A stretch of DNA of 64,000 bases from Pusillimonas minor (GCF_014237865.1 NZ_JACJUU010000008.1:62001-126000); one strand, 5' to 3'; positions 18,279 to 29,092 are shown, counted from the stretch's first letter. The notes: a model not told the origin generated them from the letters alone. A program made the numbers and translations.

Positions 18279-21200
18279 ATGCCCAAGCGTACAGACATAA
18301 AAAGCATTCTTATCATCGGTGCCGGCCCCATCATCATTGGCCAGGCCTGCGAATTCGACTACTCCGGCGCACAGGCCTGCAAGTCGCTTAAAGCCGAAGG
18401 CTATCGCACGATTCTGGTCAACAGCAACCCGGCCACCATCATGACCGACCCGGAAACGGCCGATGTCACCTACATCGAGCCCATTACCTGGCAGGCCGTC
18501 GAAAAAATCATCGAAGTCGAAAAGCCCGACGCCTTGCTGCCCACCATGGGCGGCCAAACCGCGCTTAACTGCGCACTCGACCTTGAACGCCATGGCGTTC
18601 TGGCCAAGCACGGTGTCGAAATGATCGGCGCCAATGCGCACGCCATCGACAAAGCCGAAGATCGCCAGAAGTTCAAAGAAGCCATGACCAAAATCGGCCT
18701 CGAGTCGGCCAAGTCGGGTGTGGCGCACTCAATGGACGAGGCCTGGGAAGTGCAGCGTCGTATTGCCGAAGATACCGGCACATCAGGCTTCCCCACGGTT
18801 ATCCGACCCAGCTTTACCATGGGCGGTTCGGGCGGTGGTATTGCCTACAACCCCGAAGAATTCGAAGCTATTTGTCGTCGCGGCCTCGAGGCCTCGCCAA
18901 CCAACGAACTGCTTATCGAAGAGTCGTTGCTGGGCTGGAAAGAATACGAAATGGAAGTGGTGCGCGACCGCGCCGACAACTGCATTATCGTGTGCTCGAT
19001 CGAAAACCTCGACCCCATGGGTGTGCACACCGGCGACTCTATTACCGTTGCACCGGCCCAAACCCTGACCGACAAAGAATATCAAATCATGCGCGACGCC
19101 TCGATTGCGGTGTTGCGTGAAATCGGGGTCGACACCGGCGGTTCTAACGTGCAGTTCGCGCTCAACCCCGATAACGGTCGCATGATCGTCATCGAAATGA
19201 ATCCGCGTGTTTCGCGTTCGTCGGCGCTGGCTTCCAAGGCAACGGGCTTCCCCATTGCCAAAGTGGCCGCGCGTCTGGCCGTCGGCTACACGCTTGACGA
19301 ACTGCGCAACGAAATCACCGGCGGGGCAACACCTGCCTCGTTCGAGCCCTCCATCGACTACGTCGTCACCAAAGTCCCCCGTTTTGCCTTCGAAAAATTC
19401 CCCCAGGCCGATTCGCGTTTAACGACGCAAATGAAGTCGGTGGGCGAGGTTATGGCTATTGGCCGTACCTTTCAAGAGTCTTTCCAGAAGGCCTTGCGCG
19501 GCCTCGAAGTGGGCGTTGACGGGCTGAACCAGAAAACCACCGATCGCGAAAAGCTGCAAATCGAACTGGGTGAGCCCGGCCCCGAGCGTATCTGGTACGT
19601 GGGCGACGCTTTTGCCCAGGGTTTCAGCCTCGAAGAGGTGCACAACCTTACCAAGATCGACCTCTGGTTCTTGTCGCAAATCAAAGAAATCGTCGACATC
19701 GAACTGGCGCTTGAGCAAAAAACGCTGGCCGACCTCGATCACGACACCATGCGCGAGCTTAAGCGTCGTGGCTTTTCCGACCGTCGCCTGGCCTTTTTGC
19801 TCGACACCTCCGAAGCCGAAGTGCGCAAAGTGCGTCATCAGTTGGGGGTTCGCCCGGTTTACAAGCGTGTCGATACCTGCGCGGCCGAATTCGAAACCAA
19901 AACAGCCTATATGTACTCGACCTACGAGGAAGAGTGCGAGTCCGAGCCAACCGACCGCAAGAAAATTATTGTGCTGGGTGGTGGCCCCAACCGTATCGGG
20001 CAGGGCATCGAATTCGACTATTGCTGCGTGCATGCCGCGCTGGCCTTGCGTGACGATGGTTACGAAACCATCATGGTCAACTGCAACCCCGAAACGGTTT
20101 CCACCGATTACGACACGTCAGATCGCCTCTACTTCGAGCCGCTGACGCTCGAAGACGTACTCGAGATCGTTCACAAAGAAAACCCGGTCGGCATGATCGT
20201 GCAGTATGGCGGGCAAACCCCCCTCAAGCTGGCGCGTGCACTCGAGGCCAACGGTGTACCCATTATTGGCACCAGCCCCGAATCCATCGACATCGCCGAA
20301 GACCGCGAACGCTTCCAGAAGCTGTTGACCAAGCTGGGTCTGCGTCAGCCGCCCAACCGTACGGCACGTACCGAGGGCGAAGCCCTTGCCCTGGCCGCCG
20401 AAATTGGTTACCCCCTGGTGGTTCGCCCCAGCTACGTGCTGGGCGGTCGTGCCATGGAAATCGTTCACGAGCAGCAAGACCTCGAGCGCTATATGCGCGA
20501 GGCTGTCAAAGTCAGCAACGACTCTCCGGTATTGCTCGATCACTTCCTGAACAACGCCACCGAGGTCGATGTCGATTGCATCTGCGACGGCGAGCGTGTG
20601 TTTATTGGCGGCGTGATGGAGCATATCGAGCAGGCCGGCGTTCACTCCGGCGACTCGGCGTGCAGCTTGCCGCCTTATTCGTTGTCGGCCGACGCCATTG
20701 CCGAAATCAAACGCCAAACCAGCCTGATGGCGCGTGCGCTTAATGTCAAAGGCCTCATGAACGTGCAATTCGCCATTCAAGACGGCGATGTCTACGTGCT
20801 CGAGGTTAACCCTCGCGCATCGCGTACCGTACCTTATGTGTCCAAGGCTACCGGTCTGCAGCTGGCCAAAATTGCGGCGCGTGCCATGGCCGGTAACTCC
20901 CTGGTCAACCAGGGCGTTACCGAAGAGGTCGTGCCCAAGTACTTCTCGGTCAAAGAAGCCGTGTTCCCCTTCGTCAAGTTTCCGGGCGTCGACACCATTC
21001 TTGGTCCCGAAATGAAGTCAACCGGCGAGGTCATGGGCGTAGGCGAAAGCTTCGGCGAGGCCTTCGTGAAGTCGCAAATGGCCGCTGGCGTAACGTTACC
21101 CGAATCGGGCACCGCATTCATCAGCGTCAAGGCACAAGACAAGCCCAAGGCTGTCGAAGTGGCTCGTGGCCTGGTGGCGCTGGGCTTCAAGATTGTGGCT

Positions 21201-21506
21201 ACCCGTGGTACGGCAGCCGCCATTGCCGATGCCGGTATCCCCGTACAGGTGGTCAACAAGGTCACCGAGGGTCGTCCGCATATCGTCGACATGGTTAAAA
21301 ACCAGGAAATCGCGCTGGTTATCAATACGGTCGAAGAGCGGCGTAACGCCATTGTCGATTCGCGTCATATTCGTACCGTTGCGCTGGCGTCCCGAGTAAC
21401 CTTCTTCACGACTATCGCCGGTGCGCGCGCCGCTGTCGAAGGCCTGCAATACATGCGTCAGGGCGAGGGCCTGAAGGTCTATAGCCTGCAAAGCATGCAT
21501 GCATAA
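18279..21506 (+). CDS. carB: Carbamoyl-phosphate synthase large subunit
   Basis: Makes carbamoyl phosphate from bicarbonate, ammonia and two ATP. The 1075-residue protein has the normal duplicated architecture: two ATP-grasp halves, marked by [20 protein letters not shown] and [20 protein letters not shown], each with an [16 protein letters not shown] or [16 protein letters not shown] motif. A C-terminal MGS-like allosteric domain starts near residue 940 ([19 protein letters not shown]). Length matches E. coli CarB (1073). It directly follows carA. Confidence 0.98.
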   Translation: MPKRTDIKSILIIGAGPIIIGQACEFDYSGAQACKSLKAEGYRTILVNSNPATIMTDPETADVTYIEPITWQAVEKIIEVEKPDALLPTMGGQTALNCALDLERHGVLAKHGVEMIGANAHAIDKAEDRQKFKEAMTKIGLESAKSGVAHSMDEAWEVQRRIAEDTGTSGFPTVIRPSFTMGGSGGGIAYNPEEFEAICRRGLEASPTNELLIEESLLGWKEYEMEVVRDRADNCIIVCSIENLDPMGVHTGDSITVAPAQTLTDKEYQIMRDASIAVLREIGVDTGGSNVQFALNPDNGRMIVIEMNPRVSRSSALASKATGFPIAKVAARLAVGYTLDELRNEITGGATPASFEPSIDYVVTKVPRFAFEKFPQADSRLTTQMKSVGEVMAIGRTFQESFQKALRGLEVGVDGLNQKTTDREKLQIELGEPGPERIWYVGDAFAQGFSLEEVHNLTKIDLWFLSQIKEIVDIELALEQKTLADLDHDTMRELKRRGFSDRRLAFLLDTSEAEVRKVRHQLGVRPVYKRVDTCAAEFETKTAYMYSTYEEECESEPTDRKKIIVLGGGPNRIGQGIEFDYCCVHAALALRDDGYETIMVNCNPETVSTDYDTSDRLYFEPLTLEDVLEIVHKENPVGMIVQYGGQTPLKLARALEANGVPIIGTSPESIDIAEDRERFQKLLTKLGLRQPPNRTARTEGEALALAAEIGYPLVVRPSYVLGGRAMEIVHEQQDLERYMREAVKVSNDSPVLLDHFLNNATEVDVDCICDGERVFIGGVMEHIEQAGVHSGDSACSLPPYSLSADAIAEIKRQTSLMARALNVKGLMNVQFAIQDGDVYVLEVNPRASRTVPYVSKATGLQLAKIAARAMAGNSLVNQGVTEEVVPKYFSVKEAVFPFVKFPGVDTILGPEMKSTGEVMGVGESFGEAFVKSQMAAGVTLPESGTAFISVKAQDKPKAVEVARGLVALGFKIVATRGTAAAIADAGIPVQVVNKVTEGRPHIVDMVKNQEIALVINTVEERRNAIVDSRHIRTVALASRVTFFTTIAGARAAVEGLQYMRQGEGLKVYSLQSMHA

Positions 21507-21524
21507 GCCGGGTTAAACCAGCAC

Positions 21525-22289
21525 ATGCAACGTGTGTTTATCACCGGGGCGAGCAGCGGCATCGGCGCCGCGCTCGCCCGTTTTTATGCCGCCCGCGGGT
21601 GTCAGCTGGGTCTGGTCGGCCGTCGCGCCGATGCCCTCGAAGCCTTGGCCGACTCACTTCCCGGGACGCATAAAATCTATGTGCTCGACGTGACCGATCG
21701 CAGTGCGTTGCATCAGGCCGCAAACGACTTTTTGTCTCTGGGGTCTGTTGATGTCGTCATTGCCTCGGCCGGGATCAGCGTGGGCACGCTGACCGAGGCG
21801 GCTGAAGATTTCGATGTCTTCCTGCGTGTCATGACCACCAACGTGGCGGGTACGGTATCGACTTTCGAGCCCTTTGTGGCGGCCATGAAGGCGCAAGGGC
21901 GGGGCACCCTGGTAGGGGTGGCCAGTGTGGCTGCTGTGCGCGGGCTGCCCGGTGCGGGGGCCTACAGTGCTTCTAAAGCTGCAGTGCGTAATTACTGCGA
22001 AAGCCTTCGTGTCGAGCTTTACAGTACGGGTGTGAAGGTGGTCACTTTGGCGCCGGGCTTTATTCGTACGCCCATGACCGCACAAAACCCCTACAAAATG
22101 CCATTTTTAATGCCGGTCGACGAATTCGCACGGCGCGCCATACGCGCCATCGATAACGGGGTGTCGTATATTGTGATCCCCTGGCAAATGGGGTGGGTGG
22201 CACGCCTGTTGCGATGGGTACCCAACAGCCTTTACGACAGCGTAGCTTCGCGGCGCGAGCGCAAACCCCGCCAGACATCCCGGCCTTAA
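21525..22289 (+). CDS. Short-chain dehydrogenase/reductase (SDR)
   Basis: NAD(P)-dependent oxidoreductase of unknown substrate, 254 residues. The cofactor motif TGASSGIG is at residues 7-14, NNAG is replaced by ASAGIS, and the catalytic Ser and YSASK (about 148) are present, so it should be active. The C-terminal 40 residues after PFLMPVDEFARRAIRAID include a hydrophobic stretch (YIVIPWQMGWVARLLRWVP) and a basic tail, suggesting membrane association as in SDRs acting on lipids. It follows carB by 18 bp and may be read from the same transcript, with no functional link implied. It is convergent with ychJ, 3 bp apart. Confidence 0.85.
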   Translation: MQRVFITGASSGIGAALARFYAARGCQLGLVGRRADALEALADSLPGTHKIYVLDVTDRSALHQAANDFLSLGSVDVVIASAGISVGTLTEAAEDFDVFLRVMTTNVAGTVSTFEPFVAAMKAQGRGTLVGVASVAAVRGLPGAGAYSASKAAVRNYCESLRVELYSTGVKVVTLAPGFIRTPMTAQNPYKMPFLMPVDEFARRAIRAIDNGVSYIVIPWQMGWVARLLRWVPNSLYDSVASRRERKPRQTSRP

Positions 22290-22292
22290 GTT

Positions 22293-22715
22293 TTAAGCGG
22301 TGCCTTCAATTATTCCGTCTACATAAAACCACCGGCCGTTTTTTTTAATGAAACGGCTGGTTTCGGTCAGACGGTGCGCCCGTCCTGCTTCGCGGTACCT
22401 TGCCGTAAACCGTACTTCGGCATGTGTGTCGTCAATGTCGCGAAATGCGTGAACCTTCAGGCCCAGCCAGCGTGTGCCGTGCGGAGCATCCGGTGCGTCA
22501 AGCGCCAGTTGAGCCGGCCGCGTATCGGCGTGCCAGGTTGCCGTCACATAATCGGTGCGTGCCAGTGTATAGGCCGTATAGCGTGAGCGCATGAGGTGCT
22601 CGGCGCTGGGGGCAATATGCCCGGCGTCGATGTATTGCCCGCAGCATTGAGGGTACGGCGCGCCTGCCGGCAGGCCGCCGCAGGGGCAAACTGCAGCCGC
22701 ATTATTTTTCTTCAT
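22293..22715 (-). CDS. YchJ-like SEC-C motif protein
   Basis: Uncharacterised family with a zinc-binding SEC-C-like motif at the N-terminus (CPCGG, then CCGQYI) and an NTF2-like domain (APSAEHLMRSRYTAYTLARTDYVTATWH ending in ENGRWFYVDG-like KKNGRWFYVDG). ATG 22715 gives 140 residues; the frame is open a few codons upstream only with non-ATG starts. Function is not known; the zinc motif resembles that of the SecA C-terminus. It is divergent from the uracil permease. Confidence 0.85.
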   Translation of the reverse strand: MKKNNAAAVCPCGGLPAGAPYPQCCGQYIDAGHIAPSAEHLMRSRYTAYTLARTDYVTATWHADTRPAQLALDAPDAPHGTRWLGLKVHAFRDIDDTHAEVRFTARYREAGRAHRLTETSRFIKKNGRWFYVDGIIEGTA

Positions 22716-22818
22716 GTCTTGTTCCAGCAATTATTTGTTGCGAACGGGTCGAGCCTGCCCGTAAACTTTCGCCTTTGTGAGAAGCACCATTTCATAACTA
22801 CTTCAAGAAGGCATTTCA

Positions 22819-24135
22819 ATGTCAAACTCATATTTTCCGCGGTGGCGACAGGTTAACCCCGACGCCTCGGGCGGGGTCGTACAGCCCGACGAACGTCTGT
22901 CATGGCCTCAAAACGTCGCCATGGGCGCCCAGCACGTGGTGGCTATGTTCGGTTCTACCATTCTTGCGCCGTTGCTTATGGGTTTCGACCCTAACGTGGC
23001 TATTTTAATGTCCGGCATCGGCACGCTTATTTTCTTCTTGTTTGTGGGTGGGCGTGTGCCCAGCTATCTGGGCTCTAGCTTTGCGTTTATTGGGGGTGTC
23101 ATTGCCGTTACCGGCTATGCCGGCGGCGGTGCCAACGCCAACATCGGTGTAGCGCTGGGCGCCATTATTGTCTGCGGCCTGGTGTATACCTTAATCGGTT
23201 TGGTGGTGTGGTGGCTCAATGCCCGTTCGGCCAATGGCTCCGACTGGATCGATGCCTGGATGCCGCCGGTGGTTACCGGCTCTATCGTGGCGGTTATTGG
23301 TCTTAACCTGGCGCCTATTGCCGCTAAAGGCGCTATGGGCGGGTCAACCTTCGAAGCCATCATGGCGTTGATCACGGTGTTGTGTGTGGGCGGCGTAGCC
23401 GTTTACACGCGCGGTGTCACCCAACGGCTGCTGATTCTGGTGGGGCTTATCCTGGCCTGCGTTATTTATGCCATTTTGGCCAATGGCTTCGGTTTGGGTA
23501 AACCCATGGACTTCGGCGGAATCGCCGCTGCAGCCTGGTTTGGCTTGCCGACGTTTTCCAGTCCGGTCTTCGACGTCGGCGCCATGAGCGTGATTGTGCC
23601 TGTGGCCATTATTCTGGTCGCCGAAAACCTCGGCCACATCAAGGCGGTCAGCGCCATGACCGGCCAGAACCTCGACAAATACCTGGGCCGTGCGTTTGTC
23701 GGCGATGGTGTGGCCACCATGGTGTCGGGTTCGGTGGGCGGTACCGGCGTTACAACCTATGCCGAAAACATCGGGGTCATGACTGTCACCCGCATTTATT
23801 CCTCGCTGGTGTTTGTCGTGGCCGCAGTGATTGCCATTTTCCTGGGTTTCTCGCCCAAGTTTGGCGCACTCATCCAGCTTATTCCCGGGCCTGTCCTGGG
23901 GGGCATGTCAATTGTTGTGTTTGGTTTAATAGCCATTGCGGGCGCCCGTATCTGGGTCGTCAATCAGGTCGACTTCAGCGACAACCGTAACCTTATTGTC
24001 GCCGCCGTCACCCTGGTACTGGGCGCGGGTAATTTCTCGCTCGAGCTCGGCGCCTTCCGTCTCGACGGCATCGGCACCGCCACGTTTGGTGCAATTATTC
24101 TTTACGCGTTGCTAAGGCAGTCAAAACGCAGCTAA
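22819..24135 (+). CDS. Uracil/xanthine NCS2 permease (UraA-like)
   Basis: Inner-membrane proton symporter for nucleobases, 438 residues with roughly 12-14 hydrophobic segments. The start region WPQNVAMGAQHVVAMFGSTILAP and the NCS2 signature GGTGVTTYAENIGVMTVTR are clear. The Glu of VAENLGHIKAVS and that of TYAENIG correspond to substrate and proton-coupling residues in UraA. Uracil is the most likely substrate. A terminator-like hairpin follows at 24216. Confidence 0.93.
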   Translation: MSNSYFPRWRQVNPDASGGVVQPDERLSWPQNVAMGAQHVVAMFGSTILAPLLMGFDPNVAILMSGIGTLIFFLFVGGRVPSYLGSSFAFIGGVIAVTGYAGGGANANIGVALGAIIVCGLVYTLIGLVVWWLNARSANGSDWIDAWMPPVVTGSIVAVIGLNLAPIAAKGAMGGSTFEAIMALITVLCVGGVAVYTRGVTQRLLILVGLILACVIYAILANGFGLGKPMDFGGIAAAAWFGLPTFSSPVFDVGAMSVIVPVAIILVAENLGHIKAVSAMTGQNLDKYLGRAFVGDGVATMVSGSVGGTGVTTYAENIGVMTVTRIYSSLVFVVAAVIAIFLGFSPKFGALIQLIPGPVLGGMSIVVFGLIAIAGARIWVVNQVDFSDNRNLIVAAVTLVLGAGNFSLELGAFRLDGIGTATFGAIILYALLRQSKRS

Positions 24136-24215
24136 CTGCCGGTATTTTTTGGTTTTTTGGCAATTTTTACCCAAGGGCTTGCTTTTTGGGCCAACTTTGC
24201 CGACAATAGGTTCAG

Positions 24216-24249
24216 ATCCCCGGTTGTCACCGACCGGGGATTTCCTTTG
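24216..24249 (+). terminator. Probable terminator of the uracil permease gene
   Basis: Perfect 9-bp arms ATCCCCGGT (24216-24224) and ACCGGGGAT (24233-24241) with an 8-nt loop, followed by TTCCTTTG. The U-tract is weak, so termination may be partial. Confidence 0.5.
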
Positions 24250-24279
24250 TACCTTGCAGTACTAACGTTTTACCAATCG

Positions 24280-24304
24280 GGCGCTCCTTTGGGGCGTCTT
24301 TTTT
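24280..24304 (+). terminator. Terminator-like hairpin in the greA leader
   Basis: Arms GGCGCTCC (24280-24287) and GGGGCGTC (24291-24298) pair with two G-U pairs around a TTT loop and are followed directly by six Ts (24299-24304). It ends 21 bp before the greA ATG and just before its ribosome site (CAGGAAG). Either it is a second terminator for the permease gene or an attenuator in the greA leader, as known for E. coli greA (GraL). Confidence 0.6.
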
Positions 24305-24325
24305 ACTTTTTATTCAGGAAGCATT

Positions 24326-24802
24326 ATGTCTGCGATCCCGTTGACGGTAAGTGGCGTTGAGCGCTTGCAAAAAGAACTACATCGGCTGAAAACAGTCGAA
24401 CGCCCCGAGGTCATTAACGCTATTGCCGAGGCGCGTGCTCAGGGCGATTTGTCTGAAAATGCCGAATACGACGCGGCGCGTGAGCGTCAGGCGTTTGTAG
24501 AAGGGCGTATTAAAGAGCTTGAAGGCACGCTGTCGAATGCCCAGGTCATTGACCCGGCTGCACTCGATGCTGAAGGCAAAGCGGTGTTTGGCGCCACCGT
24601 AGAAATTGAAGAGTTGGAATCGGGCAAACGTGTGGCCTACCAAATTGTGGGCGACATCGAAGCCGACATCCGTGAAAACCGTATTTCAGTATCCAGCCCT
24701 GTTGCCCGTGCCTTAATCGGCAAAAGCGAAGGCGATGTCGTTGAGGTACAGGCGCCCGCCGGTGTGCGCGAATACGAAATTCTTTCTGTCAGCTACGTCT
24801 GA
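24326..24802 (+). CDS. greA: Transcription elongation factor GreA
   Basis: GreA rescues backtracked RNA polymerase by stimulating transcript cleavage. The 158-residue length is exact for the family. The N-terminal coiled coil carries the catalytic acidic tip in GDLSENAEYDAARERQ, and the C-terminal FKBP-like domain contains VEIEELESGKRVAYQIVG and ISVSSPVARALIGKSEGD. The ribosome site CAGGAAG sits 7 bp before the ATG. A strong bidirectional terminator follows. Confidence 0.98.
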   Translation: MSAIPLTVSGVERLQKELHRLKTVERPEVINAIAEARAQGDLSENAEYDAARERQAFVEGRIKELEGTLSNAQVIDPAALDAEGKAVFGATVEIEELESGKRVAYQIVGDIEADIRENRISVSSPVARALIGKSEGDVVEVQAPAGVREYEILSVSYV

Positions 24803-24834
24803 TTTTTGCGCCGGCTGGCTGGCGCACCTAATGT

Positions 24835-24869
24835 AAAGCCCGAGCGAGTTTTGCCGGGCTTTTATTTTT
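24835..24869. terminator. Bidirectional terminator between greA and yhbY
   Basis: Arms AAAGCCCG (24835-24842) and CGGGCTTT (24855-24862) with a 12-nt loop, followed by TATTTTT on the plus strand. It serves greA and, by its A-rich 5' arm, possibly the convergent yhbY gene. Confidence 0.8.
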
Positions 24870-24931
24870 GCCTTGCCGCAATAGGCGCCTGCAGCGTGGG
24901 TCGCACGCCAGGCGCCACGACGGCAAGGGCT

Positions 24932-25546
24932 TTAACGGATTTTAGGCCGTGCCACGGCAGAGCGGCGGGCGCCGGCCTTGAGTGACAACGCGCTGCCGCC
25001 ACGACGAGGGATGCCGTGCGAAGCGCCGGCTGCGGGTTTGGCAGCCGTTTTACGTGCACCCGATGCCACGGTGCCGGGGGTTGACGCGCGACGTACCTTG
25101 GGCGCAGCATTTTCGAGGCGTTCGGTTTTACGCGCCGAGCGTTCGGCAATGCCGGCCTTGCGGGTTTTAGTCACGCCGGCAGCAGCCAGTTTTTTGGGCG
25201 TGTGCGGCTCGGTGGGTTTGCGTACGGCGCGCGTGGCATTAACGCTTTCTTCTTCGGCCCGACGTTGTTTTGCGTCGGGGCGGAACAAAATAAGCGTTTT
25301 GCCCAGGTGGTGTACCGGGGCGCACGACAGCTGCTCGCACAATGACTCGAGCGAAGCTTCACGTTCGTCGCGCTCTTGCCCGGCCATTTTTACCTTGATG
25401 AGCTGGTGCGCGGTAAGATTACGGTCGATCTCTTGAATAACCGATTCCGTCAGGCCACGGTCGCCGACGAGGACGACAGGGCGTAAAGGGTGGGCGCGTG
25501 CGCGCAGGGCGCTGCGTTCTTGCGAAGTAATGTCTAATTTGGGCAT
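24932..25546 (-). CDS. yhbY: YhbY-family CRM-domain RNA-binding protein with long basic tail
   Basis: The N-terminal 95 residues ([54 protein letters not shown]) are a CRM/YhbY domain, which binds pre-50S ribosomal particles in relatives. Beyond this the 204-residue protein has about 105 residues of Ala/Lys/Arg/Thr-rich low-complexity sequence, absent from the 97-residue E. coli protein; it is probably disordered and RNA-binding. ATG 25546 was chosen because the domain starts there. Its start is only 17 bp from the start of the divergent rlmE, so their promoters must overlap each other or the genes. Confidence 0.9.
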   Translation of the reverse strand: MPKLDITSQERSALRARAHPLRPVVLVGDRGLTESVIQEIDRNLTAHQLIKVKMAGQERDEREASLESLCEQLSCAPVHHLGKTLILFRPDAKQRRAEEESVNATRAVRKPTEPHTPKKLAAAGVTKTRKAGIAERSARKTERLENAAPKVRRASTPGTVASGARKTAAKPAAGASHGIPRRGGSALSLKAGARRSAVARPKIR

Positions 25547-25563
25547 ATTTGAATTGTACGGGA

Positions 25564-26199
25564 ATGGCCAAGAAAAAATTCTCAAAAGAGTGGGTTCAGC
25601 AACACATAAATGACCCCTATGTGAAAATGGCGCAACAAAAAGGCTATCGGGCCCGCGCTGCGTTCAAACTTATCGAAATTCTCGACACCGAGAAGCTCAT
25701 GCGCAAGGGCGATATCGTGGTCGACCTGGGTGCGGCCCCGGGCAGTTGGTCGCAAGTGGCCCGCGAACGCCTGGTGGCTGCCGGCGGCGTCATTGACGGG
25801 CGGGTCATTGCGCTTGACCTGCTTCCCATGGAGCCCATCGCCGGTGTAGAGTTCTTGCAGGGTGATTTTCGCGAAGACACCGTTTTGCATCAACTTGAAA
25901 CCATGCTTGAAGGCAAACAGGTCGATCTTGTAATTTCAGACATGGCCCCCAACTTGTCAGGTGTGGGGGCTGCAGATTCAGCTCGTATTCAGCATGTTTG
26001 CGATTTAGCGTTAGAATTTGCTGTAAATCATCTTAAGCCCGATGGCGCGCTTATTGTTAAAGCGTTTCATGGCAGTGGTTTTTCGCAAATCGTCGAGTCG
26101 TTCAAAAGGCATTTTGTCCGGGTTGTCGAGCGCAAGCCCAAGGCATCGCGGGGCAAGTCGTCTGAAACTTTTCTGGTCGGCCAGCGTCTCAAGTCTTGA
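25564..26199 (+). CDS. rlmE: 23S rRNA 2'-O-methyltransferase RlmE (FtsJ/RrmJ)
   Basis: Methylates U2552 in 23S rRNA during late 50S assembly. The 211 residues begin [14 protein letters not shown]; an upstream TTG is also open. The SAM-binding motif [14 protein letters not shown] and the K-D-K-E tetrad are visible: Lys in RARAAFKL, Asp in SDMAPN, Lys in LIVKAFHG and Glu in SSETFLV. ftsH follows on the same strand about 100 bp later, as in E. coli (rlmE-ftsH). Confidence 0.97.
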   Translation: MAKKKFSKEWVQQHINDPYVKMAQQKGYRARAAFKLIEILDTEKLMRKGDIVVDLGAAPGSWSQVARERLVAAGGVIDGRVIALDLLPMEPIAGVEFLQGDFREDTVLHQLETMLEGKQVDLVISDMAPNLSGVGAADSARIQHVCDLALEFAVNHLKPDGALIVKAFHGSGFSQIVESFKRHFVRVVERKPKASRGKSSETFLVGQRLKS

Positions 26200-26299
26200 G
26201 CCACACTTTATTATTTAACGGGTTAGAATGGCCTGTTAACCGTATTATCGGGGCCGCCTTATATGTTCCCCGCAAGCCGCAGTTTCTAGGAGGTTGGCT

Positions 26300-28225
26300 T
26301 TGAACAACTCGTTTTCCAAAGTAGCGATCTGGATGGTGATTGCGCTGGTGTTGTTTACTGTTTTCAAACAGTTCGACGGCCGGCCTGCTACCAGCGATTC
26401 CGTGACCTACACCCAGTTCATGGATGAAGCGCGCGCGGGGCGCATTTCCAAGGTCGACATCCAGGGCGACACCATTTTTGTTACGCCCGACTCCGGCCGG
26501 CCCTATAGCCTGACCTCTCCCGGCGACCTCTGGATGGTCCCCGAGCTGGTCAAGGCCGGGGTGCAGGTATCCGGCAAAGCCCGCGAAGAACCTTCCTTCC
26601 TTACCAGCGTATTCATCTCCTGGTTCCCCATGCTGTTGCTCATCGGGGTCTGGGTCTTCTTCATGCGTCAAATGCAAGGCGGCGGCAAAGGCGGTGCGTT
26701 CAGTTTTGGCAAGTCGCGCGCCCGCATGCTCGACGAAAACACCAACAACATTACGTTTGCCGACGTTGCCGGTTGCGACGAGGCCAAAGAAGACGTCAAA
26801 GAACTGGTCGACTTCCTGCGCGACCCCACCAAGTTCCAGCGCCTGGGTGGCCGTATTCCCCGTGGTGTGTTGCTGGTGGGCAACCCCGGTACAGGTAAAA
26901 CCTTGTTGGCCAAAGCCATTGCCGGCGAAGCCAAGGTACCGTTTTTCAGCATCTCCGGTTCCGACTTCGTCGAAATGTTCGTTGGGGTGGGTGCAGCCCG
27001 TGTTCGCGACATGTTCGAGAACGCCAAAAAGCAGGCGCCTTGCATTATCTTCATCGACGAAATCGACGCAGTCGGTCGTCAGCGTGGTGCGGGCCTGGGC
27101 GGCGGTAACGACGAGCGCGAACAAACCCTTAACCAGTTGCTGGTTGAAATGGACGGCTTCGAAACCGGCCAGGGCGTGATTGTTATTGCTGCCACCAACC
27201 GTCCCGACGTTCTCGACCCTGCCTTGCTGCGCCCCGGTCGCTTCGACCGCCAGGTTGTGGTGGGCTTGCCCGACATCCGTGGTCGCGAGCAAATTCTGAA
27301 AGTGCACATGCGTAAAGTGCCGCTGGCGTCCAACGTCGATGCCATGGTGCTGGCGCGTGGTACCCCGGGGTTTTCGGGTGCCGACCTGGCCAATCTGGTC
27401 AACGAAGCCGCCTTGTTCGCAGCGCGCCGTAGTGGCCGCACCGTCGACATGCAAGACTTCGAAAAGGCCAAAGACAAAATCATCATGGGTGCCGAGCGCC
27501 GTGGTTTGGTCATGCCCGAAGAAGAGCGTCGTAATACGGCCTACCACGAGTCTGGTCACGCACTGGTGGCGCGTTGTCTGCCCAAAACCGATCCTGTCCA
27601 TAAGGTCACCATCATTCCGCGTGGCCGTGCCCTGGGCGTGACCATGCAGTTGCCCGAAAGCGATCGCTACAGTATGGATAAAGAGCGTTTGCTCAATATG
27701 ATCGCGGTTCTGTTTGGCGGTCGTATCGCTGAAGAGGTCTTCATGAACCAAATGACGACCGGCGCATCCAACGACTTCGAGCGTGCTACGGCCATTGCCC
27801 GCGACATCGTTACCCGTTACGGCATGACCGATACCCTCGGGCCCATGGTGTATGCCGAGAACGAAGGCGAGGTCTTCCTGGGCCGCAGCGTGACCAAAAC
27901 CACACACATGTCCGAGTCCACCATGCAAAAGGTCGACCAGGAAATCCGTGCCATCATCGACCAGCAGTACACGGTTGCCCGCAACCTCATCGAAAGCAAC
28001 CGCGACAAAATGGAAGCGATGGCCAAGGCGCTGCTCGAGTGGGAAACCATCGACGCTGACCAGATCAACGACATCATGGAAGGTCGTCCTCCCCGTCCGC
28101 CCAAAGACCTCGACGACCTGTCGTCTTCGGGTGGTGCATCAAGCGGTGGCACACCCTCCGAAGGCGTGTCGTCGTCCGACGGAAAAGACAAGGGCGTTGC
28201 CGATACCGCTGCAACGCCGGTGTAA
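26300..28225 (+). CDS. ftsH: ATP-dependent zinc metalloprotease FtsH
   Basis: Membrane-anchored AAA protease degrading unassembled membrane proteins and regulators. The start is a TTG at 26300 ([18 protein letters not shown]): a perfect AGGAGGT at 26288-26294 lies six bases upstream, whereas the TTG at 26294 has no spacing. The 641 residues show two N-terminal membrane helices (about 5-25 and 105-122), the P-loop [17 protein letters not shown], Walker [13 protein letters not shown], the SRH region [15 protein letters not shown], and the zinc site HESGH. The C-terminus is a Ser/Gly-rich tail. folP and glmM follow closely on the same strand. Confidence 0.98.
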   Translation: MNNSFSKVAIWMVIALVLFTVFKQFDGRPATSDSVTYTQFMDEARAGRISKVDIQGDTIFVTPDSGRPYSLTSPGDLWMVPELVKAGVQVSGKAREEPSFLTSVFISWFPMLLLIGVWVFFMRQMQGGGKGGAFSFGKSRARMLDENTNNITFADVAGCDEAKEDVKELVDFLRDPTKFQRLGGRIPRGVLLVGNPGTGKTLLAKAIAGEAKVPFFSISGSDFVEMFVGVGAARVRDMFENAKKQAPCIIFIDEIDAVGRQRGAGLGGGNDEREQTLNQLLVEMDGFETGQGVIVIAATNRPDVLDPALLRPGRFDRQVVVGLPDIRGREQILKVHMRKVPLASNVDAMVLARGTPGFSGADLANLVNEAALFAARRSGRTVDMQDFEKAKDKIIMGAERRGLVMPEEERRNTAYHESGHALVARCLPKTDPVHKVTIIPRGRALGVTMQLPESDRYSMDKERLLNMIAVLFGGRIAEEVFMNQMTTGASNDFERATAIARDIVTRYGMTDTLGPMVYAENEGEVFLGRSVTKTTHMSESTMQKVDQEIRAIIDQQYTVARNLIESNRDKMEAMAKALLEWETIDADQINDIMEGRPPRPPKDLDDLSSSGGASSGGTPSEGVSSSDGKDKGVADTAATPV

Positions 28226-28252
28226 TTTACCGTATCGCAGCGTGTTCTTTTC

Positions 28253-29092
28253 ATGACGCAACGTCTCCAATGCGGGCGCTTCGAACTGACGTTCGAGCGC
28301 CCGCTTGTCATGGGTATCCTTAACGTTACCCCCGACTCTTTTTCCGATGGCGCCTTGCACTTTGCCACCGACGATGCCATCAGGCATGCGCGTCAGTTGG
28401 TTGCCGAAGGCGCCGACCTCATCGACATCGGGGCCGAGTCTACCCGGCCAGGCGCGCAGCCTGTTCAAGCCGACGAAGAAATTTCGCGCCTTTTGCCCGT
28501 CATCGAAGCCTTGCGGCCGATGGGTGTGCCGCTTTCAGTCGACACTTTCAAGCCCGACGTCATGCGCCGGGTTATCGATGCGGGCGCCGACATGATCAAC
28601 GACATTTTTGGCTTTCGACAGCCGGGCGCCATTCAGGCGGTTGCCGGGTCGCGCTGTGGGTTATGTGTGATGCATATGCAGGGCGAACCTCGCACCATGC
28701 AGCAATCGCCCAGTTATATCGACGTTGTTGCCGAAGTACGTGCATTTTTGCAAACGCGTGTGCAGGCGCTGCACGACGGGGGGGTTGCCGCCTCTCGTAT
28801 TTTGCTCGATCCGGGTTTTGGTTTTGGTAAAACACCCGCCCAAAATTATCAGTTGCTTCGGCAACTGCACGATTTACAATTCGACGATTATCCCTGGTTG
28901 GTGGCGTTGTCCCGCAAGTCCATGATTGGTCATGTGACCGGTCGTCCGGCGCCAGAGCGTCTGGGGGGCAGTGTGGCAGGCGCTTTGGCCGGGGTAATGC
29001 GGGGTGCGGCCATGGTACGTGTTCACGACGTTGCGCCCACCCTCGATGCCATCAAGGTCTGGCAAACAATAGAAAATGGAATAACAGAATGA
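28253..29092 (+). CDS. folP: Dihydropteroate synthase
   Basis: Condenses p-aminobenzoate with dihydropterin pyrophosphate in folate synthesis; it is the sulphonamide target. The 279-residue TIM barrel has both signatures: [15 protein letters not shown] and [14 protein letters not shown]. Further conserved segments are [27 protein letters not shown] and ALSRKSMIG. It lies 27 bp after ftsH and its stop overlaps the glmM start (ATGA), so the two are translationally coupled, a common folP-glmM arrangement. Confidence 0.97.
   Translation: MTQRLQCGRFELTFERPLVMGILNVTPDSFSDGALHFATDDAIRHARQLVAEGADLIDIGAESTRPGAQPVQADEEISRLLPVIEALRPMGVPLSVDTFKPDVMRRVIDAGADMINDIFGFRQPGAIQAVAGSRCGLCVMHMQGEPRTMQQSPSYIDVVAEVRAFLQTRVQALHDGGVAASRILLDPGFGFGKTPAQNYQLLRQLHDLQFDDYPWLVALSRKSMIGHVTGRPAPERLGGSVAGALAGVMRGAAMVRVHDVAPTLDAIKVWQTIENGITE

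Noticed and set aside
26189-27928. A 579-codon open frame antisense to ftsH
   Set aside because: It is the mirror of a conserved, high-GC coding sequence and its translation is rich in Gly/His/Gln with no recognisable motif; FtsH is certain on the other strand.
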